A program made the translations under genes and the position numbers. Under the pieces are notes generated by a model. It searched no databases, had not been told where the DNA came from, and saw only the letters and a program-made list of their open reading frames with translations. Below, one piece after another: positions 26,506 to 34,953 of a DNA stretch of 64,000 nt (position 1 is its first letter; each line of letters opens with the position of its first letter). This DNA is from Synergistaceae bacterium DZ-S4 (GTDB taxonomy: Bacteria; Synergistota; Synergistia; Synergistales; Synergistaceae), in the NCBI GenBank assembly GCA_025943965.1, contig JAPCWD010000008.1, positions 1 to 64,000 of the forward strand, in the 5' to 3' direction.

Positions 26506-28056
26506 ATGGTTGACGAGCTTCGCACAGAAGACGGACTTGAAACACAGGCAGCACCGGAAAAAGAAGAAACAATGGAAGAAATGATGCAGCAGTTTGACGT
26601 GATGGGTGATTTTCATCGCGGAAAGATCCTTGAAGGCACGATCGTTGACGCTCGTGAAGACGGATGGCTTGTCGATGTCGGCTACAAATGCGAGGGATTC
26701 CTCCCGCGCAAAGAGTGGACGCATAAGGTTCTCGTAGAAGAGACAGAGGAACCCCAAAACGGCGAAAAAGTCAGGGTGCAGATCACAAATATCAGCCAGG
26801 GCGAAGATGCACAGCTCAGCCTGAGCCGTTGGCGCTGCGAGTTTGACGAACGCTGGAACAAGCTTGAGGAAGAAGCGGCAAAGAATGAAACTGTTACTGT
26901 AAAGGGACTCCGCAAGGTCAAGGGCGGCCTTATCGTAAGCTGCTACGGGATAGAGGGCTTCATTCCCATCTCACACCTTGCCGAAGACGGACGTACCCTG
27001 AATCCCGCCCGTCTGCTTGAACAGGATTTCCAGGTAAAGCTGATAGAGAAAGACCGCCGCAAGCGCCGTCTTGTTCTATCTCGCCGCAGCCTTATGGAAG
27101 CTGAGATGGCAGAGATCAGGCAGTCATTCTATGATCAGGTCAGCGAAGGTGACATACTTGAAGGAGATGTCAGCAGCATCACCTCTTTCGGTGTTTTTGT
27201 AAATCTCGGTGCGATGGAAGGTCTTGTTCACGTCAGCGAACTCTCATGGCAGCGCAATGCCAAGGCCAAGGACGTTGTCTCAAAGGGCGATCACATCAAG
27301 GTAAAGGTGATCGGCATCGATAAGGAGAACAACAGGATCTCCCTCAGTCTGAGACAGACTCAGTCCGACCCCTGGGAAACAGCGGCTGAACGCTGGAAAC
27401 CCGGAGTAGTCGTAGAGGGTACGGTTTCCAACCTGACAGAATTCGGTGCTTTTGTAGAGATAGAACCGGGAGTAGAGGGGCTTATACACATAGGCGATCT
27501 CAGCTGGACAAGGATCAAGCATCCTAAGGAAGTCCTCAGGAAGGGACAGAAGATAGAAGTCTCCGTGCTTGAGGTCGACCAGGACCGCAAACGCATCAGC
27601 CTGGGCTATAAGCAGCTTACCGATCCATGGAAGGATGTAGCGGAGAAATACAAGAAGGATATGGAAGTTCCTGTCAAGGTAGTAAGGATAGCGGACTTCG
27701 GGGCCTTCGTCGAACTGGAAGACGGCATAGAAGGTCTGATCCACATTTCTCAGGTCAGCCAGCAGAGGATAGAAAACCCCAGAGAAGTGCTTTCCGAGGG
27801 ACAGGAAGTGACGGCAAGAATACTCGACGTGAATCCGTCGGAACGCAGGATGCGCCTTAGCCTCCGTCCCGCCCATGAAGAGCCGCTGAGGAAGCCAAAG
27901 ACAGAAGAGGCTCAGCACACTGAGGGACAGAAAGAGGACCGTCCCCGCCGCCGCCGTTCTGATGTCGAAAAGAAAAGGAACGACAACCAGCTTCCCCAGG
28001 AAGAGACAAACGTGACGATAGGAGAATTTTTAAAGCAGGCAGAAGATCAGGAGTAG
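26506..28056 (+). CDS. rpsA: 30S ribosomal protein S1 (five-repeat form)
   Basis: About 516 residues with five S1 (OB-fold) repeats, beginning near residues 33, 125, 205, 290 and 375. Repeats 3-5 are the most canonical, for example TSFGVFVNLG and TEFGAFVEIE. The C-terminal ~70 residues are charged and low complexity (RPRRRRSD). It binds mRNA at the 30S subunit. E. coli S1 has six repeats. ATG 26506 is nine bases after AGGAGG and is preferred over ATG 26497, which abuts that box. Confidence 0.9.
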   Translation: MVDELRTEDGLETQAAPEKEETMEEMMQQFDVMGDFHRGKILEGTIVDAREDGWLVDVGYKCEGFLPRKEWTHKVLVEETEEPQNGEKVRVQITNISQGEDAQLSLSRWRCEFDERWNKLEEEAAKNETVTVKGLRKVKGGLIVSCYGIEGFIPISHLAEDGRTLNPARLLEQDFQVKLIEKDRRKRRLVLSRRSLMEAEMAEIRQSFYDQVSEGDILEGDVSSITSFGVFVNLGAMEGLVHVSELSWQRNAKAKDVVSKGDHIKVKVIGIDKENNRISLSLRQTQSDPWETAAERWKPGVVVEGTVSNLTEFGAFVEIEPGVEGLIHIGDLSWTRIKHPKEVLRKGQKIEVSVLEVDQDRKRISLGYKQLTDPWKDVAEKYKKDMEVPVKVVRIADFGAFVELEDGIEGLIHISQVSQQRIENPREVLSEGQEVTARILDVNPSERRMRLSLRPAHEEPLRKPKTEEAQHTEGQKEDRPRRRRSDVEKKRNDNQLPQEETNVTIGEFLKQAEDQE

Positions 28057-28085
28057 CTTGTTCCGGATCTCCGCAATAAAGATCA

Positions 28086-28126
28086 TTATCCCCATGCCTT
28101 TTATGAGAGGCATGGGGATTTTCTGT
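28086..28126 (+). terminator. terminator after rpsA
   Basis: ATCCCCATGCC pairs perfectly with GGCATGGGGAT across a 10-base loop, followed by TTTCTGTT. It ends the long unit that includes ispH-rpsA. Confidence 0.85.
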
Positions 28127-28198
28127 TAAAATACTTATTGTAAATGCAAAGGTATCGAGATCACGGTGGGACTTTCCCGCTTATAGCCGTCAGAAAAT

Positions 28199-28251
28199 AT
28201 CACGGTTTTTTTCTGGCCCAAGCATACGGAAAACCGTTGTGATGATTTTTT
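28199..28251 (+). promoter_or_regulatory. terminator-like hairpin in the def leader
   Basis: ATCACGGTTTT pairs with AAAACCGTTGTGAT (three-base bulge) and is followed by GATTTTTTAAC, about 20 bases before the def ATG. It looks like an intrinsic terminator inside the leader of def-fmt, so it could act as an attenuator. No mutually exclusive antiterminator is obvious, so the regulatory role is inferred. Confidence 0.4.
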
Positions 28252-28272
28252 AACAGATTTGGAGGAGTTCTG

Positions 28273-28764
28273 ATGACAGTCAGAAATATATGCGTCTATC
28301 CGGATCCGATTCTAAGGGAGCCAACAGAAGAAATAACATCTTTCGATGAAGTGTTGGCTGATCTGGTCGAAGACATGTGGGAGACTATGCATGTCTCCGA
28401 TGGCGTAGGCCTTGCCGGACCACAGGTCGGCATGCCCAAAAAGATCGCGGTCATAGAGTATAACGGAGAAAAATTTGTCCTTATAAACCCTGTGATAGTC
28501 GAAAAAGAGGGATCTAAAACCGTTGAAGAGGGCTGTTTGAGTTTCCCCGGCATATATGAAAAAGTGGATTCCCCGGAGAAGATAAAGGTGCGTTGGCAGA
28601 ATGAAAAGGGTGAGTATGAGGAAAAAGAGATCGATGGATTTCTGGCATGCGTCTTCTCCCATGAGATCGACCATCTTAACGGCAAGCTTCTTATAGACAG
28701 GGTCTCGCCCCTAAAAAGGCAGTTCCTAAAAAAGAAGATCGCAAAACAGGCAAAGGAGCAGTAA
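28273..28764 (+). CDS. def: peptide deformylase
   Basis: The 163-residue metalloenzyme removes formyl from nascent N-termini. All three motifs are seen: GVGLAGPQVG near residue 44, EEGCLSFPG near 88 (Cys metal ligand) and HEIDHLNG near 131 (two His ligands and catalytic Glu). GGAGGAG precedes the ATG. It overlaps fmt by one base, and fmt makes the formyl-Met-tRNA whose product def later trims. Confidence 0.96.
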   Translation: MTVRNICVYPDPILREPTEEITSFDEVLADLVEDMWETMHVSDGVGLAGPQVGMPKKIAVIEYNGEKFVLINPVIVEKEGSKTVEEGCLSFPGIYEKVDSPEKIKVRWQNEKGEYEEKEIDGFLACVFSHEIDHLNGKLLIDRVSPLKRQFLKKKIAKQAKEQ

Positions 28765-29699
28765 TGGCCGGGATGCTTCGCTTCGGTTTCTGCGGTTCCG
28801 GTAGATTCGCTGCTGAGTGTTTATCTATTATTGCCGGAAAGGCAAGGCCCGAATGGGTGATTACGAATGCGCCAAGGCCTTCAGGAAGAGGACTCAGGCT
28901 GCAGAATACCCCCGTATTCGAAAAAGCTGAGGAGCTTGGCATAAAGATGCGGACAACGGAAAAACTTTCTGCTGACAAGGAGACTCTGGAATGGATAGGA
29001 ATAAATGTTCCAGATCTTATTCTTGTCATTGATTTCGGACATATTATAAAAGAACCTCTTCTGAGCATGGCTCAGCTTGGATGCATTAACATACATCCTT
29101 CGCTCCTTCCCGCGTACAGGGGGTCCGCGCCTGTTCAAAGGGCTTTAATGGACGGACTGGAAGTAACGGGAGTCACGATATTCAGGCTGGATGAGGGAAT
29201 GGATTCAGGTCCCGTCCTTGCCCGGATACCCGTAAGGGTCGGCATGGAGGACGACACTCCTTCCCTGCTCAAGAAGACATGCACTGCAGGCTGTGAAAAA
29301 CTGCTTGAGTATTTGCTGGATATCCCGGCAGAAAACTGGGTTTTTGTACCTCAGCCGGAAGAAGGTGTTTCAACAGCTCCTAAAATTGAAAAATCAGAGG
29401 GAAAAATAGAATGGGAAGCCAGTTCACGGGAAATATTCAACAGGATAAGAGCTTTGGCAGACGCGCCGGGAACATACTGCTTCCACGAAGGAAAGAGGCT
29501 TAGGATACACAAGGCGATGCCTGCCTCGGCTTCAGGTATGCCCGGTGAGTTGGTCGGTGTCTTTGACGGCTTTCCTGTCATTGCATGCGGGGAAAGCTCA
29601 CTTCAATTGCTGCATGTACAACCGGAGGGAAAGAATGTTCGCAGCGCCGACGAGTGGCTGAGAGGAAGCAGGATGAAGCTCGGCGATAAACTTGACTGA
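28764..29699 (+). CDS. fmt: methionyl-tRNA formyltransferase
   Basis: The 311-residue protein has the formyltransferase core with INIHPSLLPAYRGSAP near residue 110 (catalytic His and folate loop) and VTIFRLDEGMDSGPVL near 140. A C-terminal OB-like tRNA domain starts near 205. It formylates initiator Met-tRNA. Coupled to def upstream. Confidence 0.94.
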   Translation: MAGMLRFGFCGSGRFAAECLSIIAGKARPEWVITNAPRPSGRGLRLQNTPVFEKAEELGIKMRTTEKLSADKETLEWIGINVPDLILVIDFGHIIKEPLLSMAQLGCINIHPSLLPAYRGSAPVQRALMDGLEVTGVTIFRLDEGMDSGPVLARIPVRVGMEDDTPSLLKKTCTAGCEKLLEYLLDIPAENWVFVPQPEEGVSTAPKIEKSEGKIEWEASSREIFNRIRALADAPGTYCFHEGKRLRIHKAMPASASGMPGELVGVFDGFPVIACGESSLQLLHVQPEGKNVRSADEWLRGSRMKLGDKLD

Positions 29700-29712
29700 G
29701 GAGCTGAAAGCT

Positions 29713-30276
29713 GTGGAAAACATTCAGAGACATGCCTTGAGAAACATAATAAACACGGAGAACATTTATTCGGGTGCGATACTCGATCTCAACATTGACC
29801 GTGTCCTATTTCCTTCCGGATGCGAAAAGATAAGGGAGGTAGTGAAACATAAATCCGCTGTCACGGTCCTTCCCGTACATTCTGACGGGACCGTTTCCCT
29901 TGTATGCCAGTACAGGCATGCCGTTGACGAGGACCTCTACGAGATACCGGCAGGCCTGATAGAACCTGGCGAAGACCCTGCAGAGACTGCGGTGAGAGAA
30001 CTTCAGGAAGAGATCGGATACAAACCGGGCAACATAGAAAAGATCTTCGAGTTCTATACTTCCCCGGGTTATTCGACAGAAAAGATAATATTCTTCTACG
30101 CCACTGATCTTGAACCGTCAAAACTGGCAGAAGACGATGACGAATTTATAAAGGTACATAATTTTACCATCCCCGAAATGAAAGCTATGATCGACTCCGG
30201 AGAGATCAAAGACGGAAAGACTATCATGGCTTATTGCTGGCTGGCGGCAAAAAAGGCAGAAGAAAATGCGATTTGA
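29713..30276 (+). CDS. nudF: Nudix hydrolase, ADP-ribose pyrophosphatase type
   Basis: About 187 residues. The Nudix box GLIEPGEDPAETAVRELQEE begins near residue 80 and is followed by IGY, giving the complete G-x5-E-x7-RE-x2-EE-x-G pattern. The upstream QYRHAVDEDLYEIPAG and downstream SPGYSTEKI match the ADP-ribose pyrophosphatase (NudF/YqkG) subgroup. GTG 29713 has GAGGAG nine bases upstream. TTG 29692 inside fmt is an alternative. It overlaps the Xer recombinase gene by 11 bases. Confidence 0.85.
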   Translation: MENIQRHALRNIINTENIYSGAILDLNIDRVLFPSGCEKIREVVKHKSAVTVLPVHSDGTVSLVCQYRHAVDEDLYEIPAGLIEPGEDPAETAVRELQEEIGYKPGNIEKIFEFYTSPGYSTEKIIFFYATDLEPSKLAEDDDEFIKVHNFTIPEMKAMIDSGEIKDGKTIMAYCWLAAKKAEENAI

Positions 30277-31192
30277 TGCATCGGATGGCTCCGTTTTTCA
30301 GAATACCCTCGGCAGTTTCAGGGACTATATCATGCTTGAGAGAGGCTGCAGCGATAATACGCTGAAGGCCTACGCATCAGACCTTGGACAGTGGTATTCT
30401 CACTGCAAAAGGATGGGATCTGACCCTATGCTCCTCAATCCGGACAATATCGCGCGGTTCCTCCGTGAACAGTCTGCCAGGGGCATGTCTAAAAGCACAG
30501 TCCAGAGGAACGCCGCAGTGCTTAACTCCTTTGCAAGATATCTGGTATACGACGGCATCACAGAGAAAATGCCGATCCTGGATCCGCTCCCCGCAAGGGA
30601 CAGGATCCTCCCTCAGATAATGACGGAGGGTGAGATACAGAGGCTCATAAACTGCTGCGAGGACGGGACTCCCCTGGGCAAAAGAGACAGGACAGCGATC
30701 GAACTCGCATACGGAACGGGGATGAGGGCATCAGAGCTCTGCTCCCTGAAACTGAAGGACATTGACAGAGGCGGAGGCCTTATCTTCACCAGAGGCAAGG
30801 GTGACAAGGAGAGATGTGTCCCCTATGTCGGCGGTGTCAGGAAAGCTGTAGATGAATACATCGACGACCACAGGCCCAAACTTGACAGGTACAGGGAACC
30901 ATGGCTCCTCCTGACAAAATCAGGAAGAAAAATGAGCAGGGAGTTTCTCTGGAGGCTGCTCCGTAAAAGGGGAAACCAGGCCGGCATATCTCCATCGCGC
31001 CTCCATCCTCATGTCCTGAGACACACATTTGCCACACACCTGCTGAGAAAAGGGATGGACCAGCGGACATTGCAGGAATTGCTCGGACATTCCTCAATAC
31101 TGACGACTGAGAAATACACACATCTGGATCTTGAGGTCAGAGATCTTTATGACAAATTTTTCCCGAGGAGCGGGACCGAAGAGGAAAACTGA
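30266..31192 (+). CDS. xerD: XerC/XerD-type tyrosine recombinase
   Basis: The 308-residue protein has an N-terminal SAM-like DNA-binding domain (residues 10-105) and a catalytic domain with the full set: Arg in GMRASELCSL near 153, Lys in GKGDKERC near 174, HxxR in HVLRHTFATHLL near 250, His in LGHSS near 272 and nucleophile Tyr in TEKYTH near 282. Size and housekeeping context point to chromosome-dimer resolution rather than a phage integrase. XerC versus XerD cannot be settled from this alone. Confidence 0.88.
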   Translation: MRFDASDGSVFQNTLGSFRDYIMLERGCSDNTLKAYASDLGQWYSHCKRMGSDPMLLNPDNIARFLREQSARGMSKSTVQRNAAVLNSFARYLVYDGITEKMPILDPLPARDRILPQIMTEGEIQRLINCCEDGTPLGKRDRTAIELAYGTGMRASELCSLKLKDIDRGGGLIFTRGKGDKERCVPYVGGVRKAVDEYIDDHRPKLDRYREPWLLLTKSGRKMSREFLWRLLRKRGNQAGISPSRLHPHVLRHTFATHLLRKGMDQRTLQELLGHSSILTTEKYTHLDLEVRDLYDKFFPRSGTEEEN

Positions 31193-31257
31193 ACCACAGC
31201 CTGCTTCAAATGGATCATATTCAATAATGCACAGATGACATCAAGGAGTGAAAAGCG

Positions 31258-32079
31258 ATGCTCTATTCAGAAAAATTGTCTGAGGCGGTCAGATCCCTGT
31301 CAGGAAAGATAAGCACAATGCCTGATGTTGCCATCATTCTTGGTTCGGGTCTGGGAAGTGTTGCGGAGAGCGTTGAAGGACCGAAAGTGATCCGCTACGA
31401 CGATATCCCCTTCTGGCCACGCTCGACAGCTCCGGGACACGCAGGAAAACTCGTATTCGGAAAACTTGAAGGGGTCAATGTCGTGATAATGCAGGGACGC
31501 GTTCATTACTACGAAGGCTACACGATGGAAGAGGTCGTCCTTCCCGTGAGAGTTCTCGGCCGCCTGGGAATAAAAACTCTGGTCGTGACGAACGCTTCCG
31601 GCGGGATCAATGAAGATATCCCTCCGGGCGGAATAGTTGCCATTGAAGACCACATCAACTTTATGGGAACGAATCCACTGATCGGAGAGAACGACGACGA
31701 GATCGGGCCACGTTTCCCTGACATGACGGAAGCTTACGACAAGGAATATATCATAAAGCTCGAGACGGCGGCAAAAGCAGAAAATATAAGACTGGACAGA
31801 GGTGTGTACATAGCATTTTCGGGACCATCCTTCGAAACGCCGGCCGAGATACGGATGGCAAAAACATTGGGTGCCGATCTGGTCGGGATGTCGACAGTCC
31901 CGGAAGTTATAGCTGCCAATCATATGGGGATCAGAGTCTGCGGAATTTCCTGCGTTGCAAACGCGGCTGCGGGAATTTCAAAAAATAAACTGGCTCACCA
32001 AGAGGTCCTGGACACAATAAAAGGAAGCTCTGAGTCACTTTGCAGGCTGATCTTTGCTTTTTTGAGGGAGATAAGATGA
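31258..32079 (+). CDS. punA: purine-nucleoside phosphorylase
   Basis: The 273-residue trimeric-class PNP/MTAP family protein shows GSGLGSVAE near residue 24, the phosphate/ribose motif GRVHYYEGY near 80, TNASGGIN near 113, and GPSFETPAEIRM near 190. It cleaves inosine and guanosine to base and ribose-1-phosphate. GGAGTG precedes the ATG. Coupled by ATGA to the pyrimidine phosphorylase gene. With mtaD in the genome it is also a candidate for methylthioinosine phosphorolysis, but that is speculative. Confidence 0.92.
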   Translation: MLYSEKLSEAVRSLSGKISTMPDVAIILGSGLGSVAESVEGPKVIRYDDIPFWPRSTAPGHAGKLVFGKLEGVNVVIMQGRVHYYEGYTMEEVVLPVRVLGRLGIKTLVVTNASGGINEDIPPGGIVAIEDHINFMGTNPLIGENDDEIGPRFPDMTEAYDKEYIIKLETAAKAENIRLDRGVYIAFSGPSFETPAEIRMAKTLGADLVGMSTVPEVIAANHMGIRVCGISCVANAAAGISKNKLAHQEVLDTIKGSSESLCRLIFAFLREIR

Positions 32080-33386
32080 CTTCATTCAACGGGATCGGGT
32101 TCATCGAAAAGAAGAGGGACTGCGGAAAACACACCGGTGAGGAACTTCATGCTTTTGTAGATTCTGTTATGCGGAAAGAAATGCCTGACTATCAGATATC
32201 TGCGTGGCTTATGGCCGCTTTTCTGAACGGCCTTGACGATGATGAGCTGATGCACTTTACAATGGCCCTCGCTCTTTCCGGCGAGACCCTCACATATCCG
32301 CCGGAAGACAGGATCATAGACAAACACAGCACCGGGGGAGTGGGAGATAAGACTACACTGGTCCTCGTCCCGCTGGTTGCCGCATGCGGCTCCCGGATAT
32401 CCAAGCTGAGCGGACCCGGACTCGGATTTACCGGAGGAACTATCGACAAGCTTGAGTCTATTCCCGGCATGGACATGCACCTCAGCGACGACCGTTTCAG
32501 GGAGCAGGTCAATACTATCGGCTGCGCTGTCTCAGGGCACTCCCTGAAACTGGCCCCGGCTGAGGGCAAATTTTATAAGCTGAGGGACGTCACAGGCACT
32601 GTGCCGTCAATACCCCTCATAACCGCCAGCATCGTCAGCAAGAAACTGGCGGGCGGGGCATACGGATACCTCTTCGACGTCAAATGCGGCAGCGGAGCCT
32701 TTATGAGTGATGCCGGGCGGGCAATGGAACTTGCAGGCAAACTGACAGATGTATCCAAAAAGCTCGGGAAGGTCTGCCTTTCAGTAATAACGGACATGGA
32801 ACAGCCCCTCGGTGAATGGGTGGGAAACTCCGCGGAAGTATATGAAGCTGTAGAGGTGCTCTCCGGAAGAGGCCCTTCCGACACCCGTGAACTGTGCGTA
32901 GCGCTGGGAGCTGCCATGCTTGAAATGTCCGGAAGGGCAAAGAGTCGTTATGAAGGGGCGGAACTCGCCTCAAAAGCGCTTGACGACGGATCAGCGCTCA
33001 ACAAATTCGGCGAGATGATAGCCGCGCAAAACGGCGACAGTGCTGTTATCAGGGAGCCTCAAAAAGTGCTTCCCAAAGCTGCTTTCACCTATGAGATCAG
33101 GTCAGGAAGGGACGGTTATCTCTCAAAACTTGACGCACTGCTCATCGGAGAAGGCCTCAGGACTTTGGGCGGAGGCCGTCTTACCCAGGAGGATGTCATC
33201 GACCCATCGGTGGCGATCCAGCTTTTGCATAAGGTCGGATCCAGGATCTCCCGGAACGACGTCCTGATAAGGATATTTTACAACAGCGAAAGCAAGCTTA
33301 AGGATTCGCTTGCCTGTTTCGAAAAATGCTGGGAAGTTTCCGAAAAGGCCGAAAAGAGAAAACTCATCCTCGATACGGTATATTGA
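32076..33386 (+). CDS. pdp: pyrimidine-nucleoside phosphorylase
   Basis: The 436-residue protein belongs to the thymidine/pyrimidine phosphorylase family. The signature KHSTGGVGDKTTL (phosphate site) is near residue 82, SGPGLGFTGGTIDKLE near 110, and GRGPSDTREL near 268. It splits uridine and thymidine with phosphate. The start at ATG 32076 overlaps the punA stop, so the two genes form a nucleoside-salvage pair. An upstream in-frame ATG would run well into punA and is less likely. Confidence 0.92.
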   Translation: MTSFNGIGFIEKKRDCGKHTGEELHAFVDSVMRKEMPDYQISAWLMAAFLNGLDDDELMHFTMALALSGETLTYPPEDRIIDKHSTGGVGDKTTLVLVPLVAACGSRISKLSGPGLGFTGGTIDKLESIPGMDMHLSDDRFREQVNTIGCAVSGHSLKLAPAEGKFYKLRDVTGTVPSIPLITASIVSKKLAGGAYGYLFDVKCGSGAFMSDAGRAMELAGKLTDVSKKLGKVCLSVITDMEQPLGEWVGNSAEVYEAVEVLSGRGPSDTRELCVALGAAMLEMSGRAKSRYEGAELASKALDDGSALNKFGEMIAAQNGDSAVIREPQKVLPKAAFTYEIRSGRDGYLSKLDALLIGEGLRTLGGGRLTQEDVIDPSVAIQLLHKVGSRISRNDVLIRIFYNSESKLKDSLACFEKCWEVSEKAEKRKLILDTVY

Positions 33387-33389
33387 AAG

Positions 33390-33418
33390 TTGAAATTCAG
33401 CGCCCTTTCTGCTAATCT
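33390..33418 (+). promoter_or_regulatory. selC promoter
   Basis: TTGAAA (33390-33395) and TAATCT (33413-33418) are separated by exactly 17 bases. The predicted start lies about eight bases before the tRNA 5' end. A good sigma-70-type match for an independently transcribed tRNA gene. Confidence 0.6.
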
Positions 33419-33432
33419 ACGAAAGCCTACAT

Positions 33433-33529
33433 GGAGGCGAGTTTCAGCTGGTGCTGAGCCCGGACTTCAAATCCGGTGGGGGTCGGTAACGCCGGTCCCG
33501 GTGTGTTCGATTCGCACACGCCTCCGCCA
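33433..33529 (+). tRNA. selC: selenocysteine tRNA, tRNA-Sec(UCA)
   Basis: The gene is 97 nt with encoded CCA. The anticodon arm is CCGGA-CTTCAAA-TCCGG, giving anticodon TCA, which reads UGA. The acceptor GGAGGCG pairs with CGCCTCC. An eighth position would be A opposite A, where bacterial tRNA-Sec usually has an eighth pair. The T arm is GTGTG-TTCGATT-CGCAC. A long variable arm (GGTCGGTAACGCCGGTC region) is as expected for tRNA-Sec. It shows that the organism decodes UGA as selenocysteine. Confidence 0.95.
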
Positions 33530-33537
33530 TGTTGATA

Positions 33538-33566
33538 ATGCCCTGCACTCAGTGCGGGGCTTTTTG
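33538..33566 (+). terminator. selC terminator
   Basis: GCCCTGCAC, loop TCA, GTGCGGGGC (one G-U pair) followed by TTTTTGTG. Eleven bases after the tRNA 3' end. Confidence 0.88.
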
Positions 33567-33599
33567 TGTTATTATAAATTCTCGTAAAGGTGGGATATC

Positions 33600-34220
33600 A
33601 TGTTCATAACCTTTGAGGGGATCGATGGTTCAGGAAAGTCAACACAGGCGGCTCTCTTCTCGAAATGGCTTTCAGAAGAGAAGGCGCGCGATGTGATCCT
33701 GACGAGGGAGCCCGGAGGCTGGCCGGGCGGTTCTGTTCTGAGGGAGATCGCCGTAAGCGGCTCTTTGAAGCATAAATGGAGCGAAGCATACCTCTTTATG
33801 CTTGACAGGGCCGAGCATGTTGCTTCTGTCATTCAGCCTGCCATAGATGCCGGAAAGGATGTTGTATGCGAAAGGTATCATGATTCAACGCTCGCCTACC
33901 AGATATGGGGAAGGGGCCTGCCGCTTCACATATTTGACGAGCTGGCGAGGCTTTCGTCTTTTCCTGTACCGGATATCACGATCCTTTTCGACATACAGCC
34001 CGAAAGAGCGCTGAAAAGGGTCAGGTCGAGGGGCAACCCGGATTCATTTGAGAACGAGGGCAGTTCCTTTATGGAAAAGATCAGGGAGGGATATCTTGCC
34101 CTTTCTAAACGGGACCCCGAAAGGTGGCTCGTAATAGAGTGCAGTTCGGAAAGCTCAGAAGAAATATTTGAGAAGATGGTCAGGTTGGTTTCATCAAGGA
34201 GGATCCTGAGTGATAAATGA
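33600..34220 (+). CDS. tmk: thymidylate kinase
   Basis: The 206-residue P-loop kinase converts dTMP to dTDP. FEGIDGSGKSTQ near residue 4, the TREPGG motif near 37, and ERYHDSTLAYQ near 94 are present. The LID region is short. It overlaps holB by 11 bases. The tmk-holB-ricT order is the same as in Bacillus (tmk...holB-yaaT). Confidence 0.95.
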   Translation: MFITFEGIDGSGKSTQAALFSKWLSEEKARDVILTREPGGWPGGSVLREIAVSGSLKHKWSEAYLFMLDRAEHVASVIQPAIDAGKDVVCERYHDSTLAYQIWGRGLPLHIFDELARLSSFPVPDITILFDIQPERALKRVRSRGNPDSFENEGSSFMEKIREGYLALSKRDPERWLVIECSSESSEEIFEKMVRLVSSRRILSDK

Positions 34221-34953
34221 CTCTTTGGCAGTTCTGGAAGCCTCTCAGGGGTGGAAAGAAATAGTCGCGGCTGTCGGGATGAAAAGGTGTCCCCAGTCTG
34301 TTGCTGTGGTCCTGCCTGAGACCATACAGAAAATGTTTGTCGAAAATTACGGCAAACTTATCCTCGGAGACAGTCCTGTCTGGAAGGACGGTGCTCATCC
34401 GGATCTGGTACAAGCCGGCAGGCATCTTGAACCCCCATCCATAGACGACTGCAGGACGCTTCAGGGTGAACTCGCGCTGCACCCACTGGTTTCGGACCGA
34501 AGGATGGCAGTTATATGGTCTGCCGATAAATTGTCTTTGGAGGCTTCCAACAGCCTTCTTAAACTTACTGAAGAACCTCCCGAACACGGATGCATCCTCT
34601 TCGTTTCTGAGGAAGACAAGCTGATACCGACAATAAAAAGCCGCGTCTGGTCTGTCAGGATAGATCTGCCTGCAGAAATGGCGCAGGCAAGGCCTCATCC
34701 CGGATCGCCCGAAGAATGGGCTGAGTGGATCGCGGACGGGAGAAAAAAGGATCCTGAAATACTCTGTCTTGAAATAGGGAGTTGGATCCGGCATTTGACA
34801 GAAAAAGGAAATTTTAAAAGGGCGGCAGAGCTGGATTCTCTTGTAAGGCTGATGGGATCAAAAAGGCTTTCTGTCCCAATGATCCAGGATCTGACCTATA
34901 TGGTCGTCAAGGAGGGTATTCCCTGTGAACAAATATTTGGCAATATTCGGTAA
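34210..34953 (+). CDS. holB: DNA polymerase III delta-prime-like subunit
   Basis: The 247-residue protein has the AAA+ clamp-loader motif around WSADKLSLEASNSLLKLTEEPPEH (residues ~98-121) and the SRVW sensor region. It is shorter than E. coli HolB (334) and has neither a normal Walker A nor a full C-terminal collar, as in many Firmicutes delta-prime-like proteins. GTG start. Position between tmk and ricT supports the call. Confidence 0.85.
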   Translation: MINDSLAVLEASQGWKEIVAAVGMKRCPQSVAVVLPETIQKMFVENYGKLILGDSPVWKDGAHPDLVQAGRHLEPPSIDDCRTLQGELALHPLVSDRRMAVIWSADKLSLEASNSLLKLTEEPPEHGCILFVSEEDKLIPTIKSRVWSVRIDLPAEMAQARPHPGSPEEWAEWIADGRKKDPEILCLEIGSWIRHLTEKGNFKRAAELDSLVRLMGSKRLSVPMIQDLTYMVVKEGIPCEQIFGNIR

